A stretch of 64,000 nt of DNA. Source: Epiperipatus broadwayi. Its lineage: Eukaryota; Onychophora; Udeonychophora; Euonychophora; Peripatidae. The notes under the pieces are model-generated. The model had not been told where the DNA came from, ran no database searches, and worked only from the letters and a program-made list of their open reading frames with translations. Positions 46,465 through 58,400 of the stretch are shown piece by piece (position 1 is the stretch's first letter; every line of letters begins with the position of its first letter). The stretch lies in the NCBI GenBank assembly GCA_028023455.1, contig JAQFVV010006231.1, positions 7,516,036-7,580,035 of the forward strand. Reading direction: 5' to 3'. The translations under genes and the position numbers were made by a program.

Positions 46465-49400
46465 CTAAAAATAAAATAATTGTAATTTTAAATAAATAAT
46501 AAAAAAAGTGGTAATAAATGTTTTAGCATTCATGGAAATAATGCCTGATCAATATTAAGCATATCAATCTCACATGATTTCCTAATCCAATGATGGAATA
46601 TATTTAAAATTGACATAAAACTGAGATCTCTAAAATATGTAGAGACTGAGGTAGTCTCAGATATATATGAATATGGCTTGAGTTCAGAATTTTAAGTGGG
46701 TTTTTTTTTTTTTAAATTTCAGGCTATTAGTTTGAATAGTATAAATAAATAAAAATGGGTGCTAGATACATAAGTACATTAGTTCCTGCTTTGAATCCTA
46801 GTTCTCATTGATAAAGATAAAATTTAGAAACTGATATGGGTATGCAGATAATTATTGCATTATACTATATTATCTGGTATTTATTGATTATTGAAACCTA
46901 TACAGGAGATAGCTGTAGAGGAACTGCTTTTGGAAATATTAAATATATATAGCCTTTTTGCATTTAAGTATTGAGTTTATATTCTTTCTGTTGAAAATTA
47001 AAAATAGTTCTCTATACATAGAAATTTTACAAGAAGTTATTAAATTATCTCTTATTTTTATTATCTTAGTGATATTTTTTCTATACTATTCTGGAAAGAT
47101 TATAAATTTAATAAATATTTCATAGAATTACTGTAAGTTTATATAAATAGAATTTGTAAGTTAATAATTTATATATATCATTTATGTGATAATGCAATGT
47201 ATGAGTATTTCTTATTTATCACGTAAATAGTATATATAAATTATTAACTTATAAATTCTATTTATATAAACTTATAGTAGTTCTGTGAATATGGCTAACC
47301 TAGTCGAAAGCAATACTTAAAAATAATATTTTATTAATTTATAATCTTTCCAGAATAGTGTACCTTTACTATTATTTTTTATAAAAAGAATATATTTATA
47401 TTTAGAGAATGGAATAAGATAGGGGGAAATATAGATGAAAATTAAAATAGTGGATCATGTAAGCATAGAATGTTTTAATGATAATGTCTGGTAAAAATTA
47501 TAAGGAGTAATATTTAAAAGGACTAAGAGTGTTTATATAGACTGATTTTATAAATATCCAAAGTCTTGGAAATTTTCATAAAAAGAAAACTAGATTTGTT
47601 AGTAGTAGTAGAGATATATATGAAAGATGAAGAAATACTGAAGGGGATAAAAAAAAATGTTAGAAATTGATTAAAATTGGGTAAAGAGAAATGATGTGTG
47701 GCATAGTATATTTAGCATTTAAAAAGATATGAATAGTGATTGTATGTGATGTTTTTAGGTGCATTAATGGAATGGAAAATATAATTAGAGTATTATTGAA
47801 AAGAATGTACAGAGAAGTGGAATGAAAACTAAATTTAGGTAAAGTATATGATAGAAGTTAGCTAGCTGAGGAAGAATTTGAATTAAAACTTATATTACAA
47901 TATAAATAAAGAGAAAATAGGAAAAATAAAAGAATGATATGTTTGATGAAGAAGAAAAAGGCTGTAATATTAATTGTAACTACATAGACAGACTTAGGGA
48001 TATCTGATAATTTAGCTCTTTAAGAACTATAGAAATGTATAATAGATTTAGGAGTATTTGAAAATTTAGCCCTGAAAAACTATAAAAAAGTTGATGGATG
48101 GAAATGAATAGAAAAACAGCAGTAAGTCTATTTAATAATATTTTGGAAAGAATTATATGACTAAGTTTAAAATTTATGAAAGAATGGAATGGATGATATT
48201 GTGGAAAATTAATGTTTAATTAATTACTACCAAAATAAAAATGGAGAAGAATATTTTAGAACATTTAAAAGAAAAAAGATTAGAAGGTTCAAAGAAGCTA
48301 AAAATGAACAAATAGAATTGAGTAAATGAAATACACTTAAAAACAAAAGGAAGAGTTTTAAGCCAATAAACATCACATGACCATCACCTCTTATGCTTGT
48401 GTATAACTGTTGTTAAAACAGGCAAAACTCACTATATATTGCCACACACAGCAAGCTAGAGTAATCAATGGATGCCAGAAGACTTGTGCATAAAATCCCC
48501 ATCTAGTGCCTACTCATCCAATATCCTCAGACTCATAGTTTTGTAGTTAAATGGAGATAAAAGATGGTTGCTGGAGGGTTGCATTAGATCCTAAGATCTA
48601 AGTGCAGTGTTCTCAGATCCAAGGCTCCTCACTGACGAAGGCCAGAAACTAGTCTGAGGATATTGGATGAGTAGGCACTAGATGGGGATTTTATGCACAA
48701 GCCTTCTGTCATCCATTGATTACTCTAGCTTGCTGTGTGTGGCAATATATATAGTGAGTTTTGCCTGTTTTAAAAGGAAGAGTTGTCAAAAGTTATGGAG
48801 ATATATGATTAAGAGGGGAAAAAACTTAAATTATTAAATATGAAGAGAAGATAATATGAGGATAGAAAGAACTTGGAAAAAGTCAATAAATTTTTAAAAA
48901 AAAACAGGGTGATCGAAGAATTTAATTCATGAGAAGATGGATGGAGACTTGATTATTGCAATACTTCAATTAAAAAGAGAAAAGGGACTAGTATGTATGC
49001 AATTAAAATGTTAATAGATATGGGAAGAAGTAAAAGGATTGGTTTAAAAGACGATTTTAGTAAAATTATAGATGATAATAAAATTCTAAATGCATATATT
49101 GAAGCAGAATCTAATCAGATTGCGCTTCACAGCCCACCTCAAATCTTCCACTTCCAAGCCAAATTCAAACCCTATTCTTGCGTATATATTTCGCTGACCA
49201 ACATTTTTTTTTTTGTTCCTTTTCTTGATATATTAACTAAAATACTTCTTAGGTAGATATCTGAATTTAAACACAAAAAAGAAAAATAATAAATATATTA
49301 TTTAAAAGGGGACTATGTGCATAGTGAATACGTATACGCAATAGGTAATGGAGGATTAATTGTAACAAACTTATAATATCAAAATATATTTTCTGTATTT

Positions 49401-52400
49401 TTTTAAAATTATAAAAGTTATAATAATTATTTGGTAATTGCTGCTCAGATGTATAGATATTGTAGGGACATAGTTACTAAGCAAATATTTCCTAGAAAAA
49501 GTTTATATGTCAATCTATAAAATTTTGTCTTTTAAATTATTTTTTGCTATTAAACTATACTTTTCTTTTTAAATCCAATATGGAAGATGCAATTGTAATT
49601 AGTCAAAAATAATTAAAGGTGAGAAACTTAATCTTGTTTAATCTTTTAAAATAACTTTAATTAAAAGTTTCTCTGAAATTAAAATTAGAAACTAAACCAA
49701 TTGATTTACTTTTGTCATAAACATTTTTTATCAAATTAATTTCGGTTTGAATACATGTTATCTAACAATGGCATCTTTCAGCACAATGGGTAAAGCTAAA
49801 TTCTTTTAAAAATAAGATTAGAGAATGATTAGCAATAACAAATAAAGAAAGCATTCCACAAATACCAGGGCATAGTGTAAAATGGGCTAATTTTGACCAC
49901 TGGGAGAACTAAAAAATCACTGCAAGCAGTTGCCCAGTAAATTCACGCTCGTTTGATTTCAATGTGTCATGAGTGAACCCACTTCACCTTTCTCGCCATT
50001 CGAGATAGCCCTCCCTGAAATCTGCGCCTAGGATCCCGATACTCATAAACTAAAACTATGTGCCCGTTTATTGAATAATGAACTTACTACCTGCCTGAAT
50101 AATTATGCTCGTCAAACTAGATCTCCGAGGGAAATCTGAACATCACCAAAAGAACAGCCAAGTTTGTACAGAGGTAATAATTTCAAGTGCTGCTATACTC
50201 TTAAATTTACGTTGAATAATTTCAAATCTCACCTATTTGTTTCTTTAAACGCTTTGTAAACCCTTCCTTGTAAAATTAATATTAATTATGAATTAATCAA
50301 TTTGTAAATTCTTACCTTATTAGTCAAATGTACTTTGTTCTCTTTATATAGCTTTGCAGTAATCTACATTAAACCTCTCCTGGAACAATGATTATTTCTT
50401 AATTTCACTTCTATGGGACAATATTTCTATTTTCATTATTATATTTTATATTTTTGTATACTAAATTATATGTCGATAATTTTCCCCAGATTCGCAAATG
50501 TCTATGCTATCTGTCTTAAAACCTCTTCCTTTCTTTTCAGAGGGCAATTAATCTAGTTTTTAATAAAAGAAAACAACAAGTTTATTATTCTTATTATAGC
50601 GGATGCTTGCAAGTCTGGGAGAGTAAAATAAAAGACAATCAGATAATTATTGTATAATGTTATTTTCAAAAAAAAAACAGCAAAAATATGTTTTCTTAGA
50701 AATGTTTTTTTTAATTAATTAAATAATAGCGCCAACTTCTAAAAACTTTAAATATACTTATATGAATTAAATCAATATTATTTTCTTGAAATCATTAACC
50801 ACCACCTACTTTATATATATATCTAATAATATGTAAGGTATTTATGAAAGCACTTAAAACCAAAGATTTGTATTAGTTATATGTTGTGGGAAGAAGCTTT
50901 ATGTGTAATTTAAAGTAATAAAAAGGAAGGTGGGAAATCCTCTAGTTCTATGAGCTATTATATTAGCTTTAATTTTACTTATCCCATAACCACATAGTAA
51001 ATCATATCATACCGGTACGCTGGGTCTTTATCAATAAAGATAGGTGATAATTCTTTATTTCTTAGTTTTAAGTTTATATATTTATATTAATTCAAGCTTT
51101 ATGTGTATACTGGCCTTTAGTTTATATATATTTGTGCTTCGTTTCCTGGGTGTATTGGAAAACCCGAGTCACGTCTATTTTTCTTCCAAGGACAAGGTTT
51201 GTAAACCCCTTGGCACTTCTTCAGCGCTAGATATTGTGTAGGGTCTGCTCTGGCAAAAGTCCAGCCTATTGCAATTCAATAAAGCGCATTCTTCGTTTTT
51301 TGTGACCCGACCCTGCCAACGTTTGCAGAGAGTAACCTTTTGCCATAAATTGAAGCACCTTTTTGGATCTCGGAATGGTTCTCTTCATTGCCATCATGCA
51401 CGTACCACTCTCCCATATTTCATTCTCGCTAAAGCCTATCAATACTCCTAAATCATACTGTTATGATTATGCTAAATGGATAGTCATTTTTATATTTTCA
51501 TTCGTACTTTCATATGCGCTATTTCTGCCACAATTATGGTTTCCTAAATCAGCTTCCCAAACTCAATAATCTTATGTATTGGTTCGAGTGCTGTTGTTAT
51601 ATCAATGGTGGATTTAAAGAACTTTAAATAATTGTAGTCCATCGTTATTAAAAATCTTGGGTGTACTATGTAATCTGTTAATTATTGACATATAAATAGC
51701 TGCATTAGAACAAAGCGATAAATTATTTATTATTGCAGCATAACTTGAATAAATATGTTCGTTTTATAGTATTGTAAGAGGGGTTAATGTCGTCTAAGGG
51801 AGATAAATATCCATTTTTATTTGTATTTTGACAAAAATAACGTAATCAATCGTATATATCTCAAGTTAACTTAATAAATCTTATATATATATTTCTAAAT
51901 ATCTAAGTCATTGTTTCATTTATTGAATAGTAATAATATTTGATGTTATATAAAGGGTTTAATTTACTAGGTGATAGAATCTCGCTAACATTAATATTAT
52001 ATACATGAATAATGGCCATTTCCAAGGAGTCTCTTTGTGTCACTGCTTTGCGATGCGGCGGTGAGAAATAAATTAGATCAGTATCATCGGAATTGTTGCT
52101 CATAAGTTAGTAGATCTGGAAAATAGGCAAACAGGGCAGAGTTCATTAATGTTCATGACTTATGTATCTTGCGCATGATTGGACTCTAGGTACTTTTGCC
52201 TAGATCTTGTTATATAAACAGACAAAACCGACCGGTACAATATAAAAAAATGTGAGTTCATATAAAGAGTAGTTTCTTCAGCTAGTAGCTATAACTCATT
52301 TGTAAAATAATTACCTATATTTACATATTTGAATATAAGCATATAAAGCAGGGAGATGGTTAGGGATAGTTTGTTAGTTGATCTATAATTGTGCTTTAGG

Positions 52401-55400
52401 GGAAGGTGAGTACTGAAAGATAATTTAATAAATTATAAGGAGATTATGAAAAATGTCAAAAGTGAGAGAAGAAAAAGATATTTTTTTTACTTCTTTGTTT
52501 AGCACTTGTAAGATGAGAACAAGGAATGTGAACATAAAATATTGGAATCTAACAACACAGTCTTAGTAGAAATGGAGAAAGGATAAAAATCAATGTTGAG
52601 AGAATGATTTTGTGTTTGGAAAAACCTAGCTTACAATAATATAATTTGAAGACTTCAGATGGAACAAATTTTAACTTTGTTATCAGGGTTTCTAGGCATC
52701 CAACCTGCTTATAGAAATCTCTTGACTTATCTAAGAACCTATTTACATAATTTTCAACTTTTATATAATAATTTGATTATATATCCAGCAAATTATCTCC
52801 CTTTTATACTTAATTTCAGCAATATTTAAATTTTATTATGTAAAATTGACATTTTGACAATCTCGGACTTTATTTCACCTGTTTGATTTTTTAAAGTTTT
52901 TTGTTAAATAGGTGAAGAAAATCTTTGAAGGTGAGTAAAATATCAATTTTATTACTAAGACAATGTAAAATGAAGATGATTTGCTTGATATTTAATGAAT
53001 ATAAAAATGCAAAACTTATTTTAAAATCGTATTTAAATATTTTTTAATACATACCCCAGCTATTTTTACATATCCAAAAATCTTGTCCATTTAAAGATCC
53101 ATAGCCTATTATCAGAATCGCGTGATTCAAAGAATTTGGTTGACATTGTGGTTCATAGTAAATTCCTTCTGCGTAAAACATAAAAGACTCGTTACTTGCA
53201 TCAATGATAGCAACTACTGGATTTATTAAAACTGCTAACTGTAAAGACTTTTCATCTCCTTTGGAAACAGTTTTATAGCCTTTTATCTAAAAATTATCTT
53301 TTAAGAATTAATTACAAAGTTATAAATTTTATAGTTTATAAATTAAAATTAATAGAATTTATAAAAATAATTTGATTGAATTTCTCAAGCCTTGTTAATA
53401 TGTTCTTAAGCTATATGTATATTTATGAAAAAATTTATCAATTAAAGAATGGATATTAAGTTTTGATTAAGCTTTTAATATAGTTGTAATTTTGCAAGAC
53501 TACAAGATCACTTTTATTATTTAGTGGTGATTTTATTTTCAGAAAAAAAAAATCTGCACTCAAAATTATATTACAATATCATTTATAATTTCAAGGATAT
53601 AGGAAAACTTTAAGATGATTGTATTAATGATTTTCAAAATAGGATTTTAGTTCAAGAAAGCCACAATTCTAATATTAAGAATATCAAATATGATTGTTTA
53701 ATGATACTAGGATTTATTAAATTTGTTTCTCACAAAAATTGAAAAAGAATCATACTTTACATATTTGTATGAAGCAGGATGAGTTAATAAATAATGAATT
53801 ATAAAGATGATTGTTTATTTATATAAAAATTTTCATTACTGTTTAACAATAAAAATACAGTATTTCACAAATAAATTTCGTTATGTAGATTTATTCCTTT
53901 AATATATTTGATATTTCTTGTCTTTATCCGATTTAACATTTAAGTCACCAGGCTGATTCCAAAAATAGCATTTCTCATTTTTATTATAAAAATTTATGTT
54001 CCTTAAATCATAATTGTATTTTGTCATTATTTTGTTTTATTATGCGGTTTTTATATTGGATTTTTTAAATATTCAATTAATTTTTTTTGTGTGTGATTAT
54101 TGAAGAGCTGGCTGTATCAACCACCAACTGGGGGACTAGAATTTTACATTAGAATTTCCTTTTCCTTGATGAATTGCTTTCCCTACGGAGTTTAATCTGG
54201 CCCTTTGGTCTATGGTTAATGATTTGGGCCTTCTCTATCTGGAGATATACACTCTAATAATCTGAAAATTGAAAAGAAGATTTCAGAAAAAAGACTGATA
54301 TATCAGGAATATTTAAATGTAACAAGAAAAAAATGGGAAAGGAATTGAAAAAGGATTAATTTATATTTGGCAAAAAAAAAAGAAATAAAGCAAGATGGAG
54401 AATGATTAAAAATTTGATAAAATATAATATTTACAAATGTAATAAAATAGAAATATTTTTAAACCTTGTTAACAGAGAGAAGGTCAAACATGTTTCCTGT
54501 CCTTGGTGAAATTTCATTTGAATTAATTAAAAATAGAAGCAAAAAATGATTTGAACCCTGGTTCTAAAACTATATTAATAGTGATGAAATCCCATTTAAT
54601 GAAAAATCTCATATTACAATTCATTAAAAGAGGTAAAAGGCACACTTGTGAAAATAATAGAAGAATAGCAACTACTACTTGAGGTAAATGTATGGGAAAA
54701 TTTGAAAAGAATTGACTATAAATATAAGATTTTGTAAGCAGAGGAACAATCATTTTTCACAGATGGAAAATCCATAACAGACCACCTGCTCTATGGGACC
54801 CAAACAATAGAAAAGATGACAAAAAAATCGAGATTCATCTTTTGTACATAGACATTAAAAAGGTATATAATAGTCCTCTCAAAAGCCTGGAAATCATTGG
54901 AATTAACAAACATTTAAATACATTGGCAATTTAAAAGTTCACTTTTCTATTTATAGAAAAGTGAACTTTGATGTTGAAGTACAGCACAAGACTAATATGC
55001 TACTGCTGCTTTAAGTTAAAGAGTAGAGTATTTAATCAGAAAAAAAAAAACTGCAACTAAGCTGTATACAGAGCTGTTATTTTACCCAGTTTATTGTATA
55101 GAAATAAAATTTGGACATTATAAAAACATTAGAAAAGTTTCATTTAAGGATACAAAATAACATGATTAAAAATTATTCAATATATTCTTCAATTTTCCGG
55201 ATGTGATACTATAGAGTTCACTATTGTAAAATTATGCTTTTATTGGAGTGAACATGTAAAATGAATGAACAATGCAAGATGTCCTAAAATAATATTTTAT
55301 GATGCGCTTGAGTCTGGTTTCTTGGGCAATATTCTAATGAAATGCAATTGAGAAGATAAAGCACAGAATAGAGTATATTGAAAGCTACAGTTAAGCATAT

Positions 55401-58400
55401 TACAGAAATAAAAGTTTTCTACTGAAAAAAATAAAAGATGACATCACAAAATAACAAACAAAATTGAAGCAACATGTTCTATATGTGTATATTGTTGATC
55501 ACAGATTGGTTTATAGAGTTATTGCAAAACTCATTACTAGCGCAATTTGTTATTTCTCCCCCCCCCCCTTGAAACAGGAATGACCATATTCATTTACAAG
55601 TAGCTATTATATATTGTGACCTGTCAGGTTAGAACCAGGAAGGAATGTGGGAAGTTCACATTGTGCCAATAGTGATCAGGAGTACCTAATAAATAAAAAA
55701 AAAATGAATTGTGACAAACTTGGTATATAATTTGGTTGAAAAGTTCTCAGGATGTTAGTTATGGTGTACCAATCATTAAATTTTTATTTTATGTATATAT
55801 AATAGTGGAAGAGGAAGGTGGATTATATCAGGAATTGTTGGTATGAGAGCCAAGCCAGTGGGAATGAATATTGTTTGTCTGTAAGGCCATAATGATTGCT
55901 TATTCATTAATTTTCTAACCTATTGTTTATTGCCATTCTAAGATTTGACTTGTATATGTGGCTGGGTGTGTCCAGTCACATTATCTCACACTTCATTCAT
56001 ATTTTTAATTATCACTCAGGATATCCATCTTGCAATAACATTACTTATTTGCCATAGAAATTGCTAATAGCTCAGTCATTGGTAGACCTCTGGATCAATG
56101 GAAAGACAACGCACACACACCATTAGTTAATATGATTTTTTTTTATTAATTATTTATTGTTTAAAATCTTGCATTTAAAAAAAAAAAATGTAAATGTTAT
56201 TTATTATTAATTAATATTTGTAACTTAATATTTTTTTTTTGTTTCAAAACTATTTGTAACATTTTTTTTTTTTTACAAGCAATAAGTTCTTGCATATTGT
56301 TAGCCTCATCATAACTTAAAAAGAGGCATGGCTAAGTAGACAGAAGACTTCAGAAAGAAAAGTTTAGAGAAGGTAAACTATTTTTTTAAAAAAGAGAAAT
56401 ATAATAAAACAACTGAACTTAATATTTTCATTGGATTCCCTACTCTGTGTTTTTACTAAGGAAACTTCTTGTATACTGCTCAAGCATAAAAGCCAATGTG
56501 TAATTGTGAAGGACACAGGATAATATTATCCAATATGGAAAGCTAAACGTCTAAAGGTACACCAGTTTCTAACTTTTATCAACTAACAATTTGAACTTAT
56601 TTTATTCATAATGCATAGATATTATTTAGAAAAATCGCTAATACAATTTTACTATAACATTTATAATAAATAGTGTAACACTGGAATTATGTAAAGTAAT
56701 AATAATGATATTAATTGGAAAATATATGCTGAACTGTATAATGGAATATTTTATGACTCTTATTTAATAAATTTCCTATTTTTACTGTGTAGAATAAGAC
56801 TGAAATGAGAAATTATTCATTCCAGTATTTTACATTATTGGAATAATTATGTGTACTAAATTACCTTACCATTCACACCCATAGGAGTGATAAAATGCGT
56901 GACTTAATGATATTTAATAATCATTTATCAGAAATGTGCATAAACATAGATGACCAAATAACCCTGATCTTGATTATTATGAAAATTTACTAAATGTTAG
57001 GAATTTTAAACCAAACGGAGTTTATGAAAAATAAATTGATTCAAATACGTGCAAAAGTTACTTATAATGTCCATTAGGAAATCCTAAAAACATTGGGGGT
57101 TATTGCTATTTTTGCCAAATTCATGTTTAACCTGCAGGAATAATATTTGTATGTTTTAGTGTTTGTCTATTAGTCTTATCTGAACTATGCATGTGTTTCT
57201 GCTTTAAAGTTTCAGGTATGAATGAAAAAAAAATAAAATAGAAGTTTTATTTTAATGACAGAAGGTTAGATATATGATAGATCTATAGATGTATTTATTT
57301 ATTTTCTTTTATGTTTAATTTGATATTAATTTGGTTTATTATTATTATGTACTTATATGCCTATCTCCTCTAGAACGTCTCGGAGATTTTGGTATAAGTT
57401 ATACCAAATGGGTAATATTTTTCTTTTGTTATATTATGTAAAATATTATATATTCCCATGCTCATATTATTGGTGCAAATTACATGCTTTATCATCATTC
57501 ATTCGTTGGTAATAGTAAATAGATACATGAAAACATTTATGCCAGTATTGCTGAATGGTCAGACTTATTGGATAGTATTTACGCTAATTTGAAATTCGAT
57601 ATTCATAATTTTTCATAGATATTAGATTCATTTATAATTTAATTAATGCTAATATTGTCTGATGTGATTTCACAAATATTTCATACATGGTCATACATTA
57701 ATGTGTGTGTTCACTATCAGAAACTATTATATGAGAGTTAAATTTATGCTTATTTGTTTCTTATCAGTTGCGACTGGTGCTATGGCTAAAGATTGTGAAA
57801 ATTTAAGAGTTTGTCTGTTATCAATTTGTCTTATATGAAGTCCGTTAGATGCCTTTTAAGTGGAAAGGTGTTTGAGAAGATGATCTGCTATTCGGATTGA
57901 ATAACGCTCATGTTACTTATTTATCTATTGGGCCCATGGGTGGTAGTATATTTCCTTATTTGATAGTATGCGATACGATAATTATATTTCTTAAAGGGAA
58001 ATGATAGATGCCCCATTTATTCAGGATAAGTCAGTGTTAGAAGAGTTGATAGTTACTATGTTGAATTAAGTTGATGTTTAGAGTTGTTGTTAACCCTCAC
58101 GTGCATGTATGTAAATATTTATTTGATATTATTTTGCTCTCCCGCTTCAATCCACGTATTTATTGTCATGTAGTTTATGTTAGTTATTTCAGATGAATAT
58201 TTTAGTGATTTCTGTAATATACTTGAAGTTGGATTTATAATTTAGTGATTAGCTCATTGTACCCATCCGTATTGTGAAGTTTTATTCATTCCGCAAGTCA
58301 ACTGATGGAAAATATAATCAATAAAATGCGTTGTGACTGTGAATTTATAAATGCGCACACATTCTGAGATATGATAAATCTAGAGATATAAAAGGAGATC

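Noticed and set aside
48358-48771. Reading the inverted-arm element as a TTAA-targeting (piggyBac-type) MITE
   Set aside because: TTAA does occur at the arm ends, but shared sequence extends 57 bp further left in both copies and the real target duplications are 13 to 15 bp.
51044-51569. Three overlapping + frames
   Set aside because: Different frames over the same patch with no motif; more likely an old repeat than a gene.
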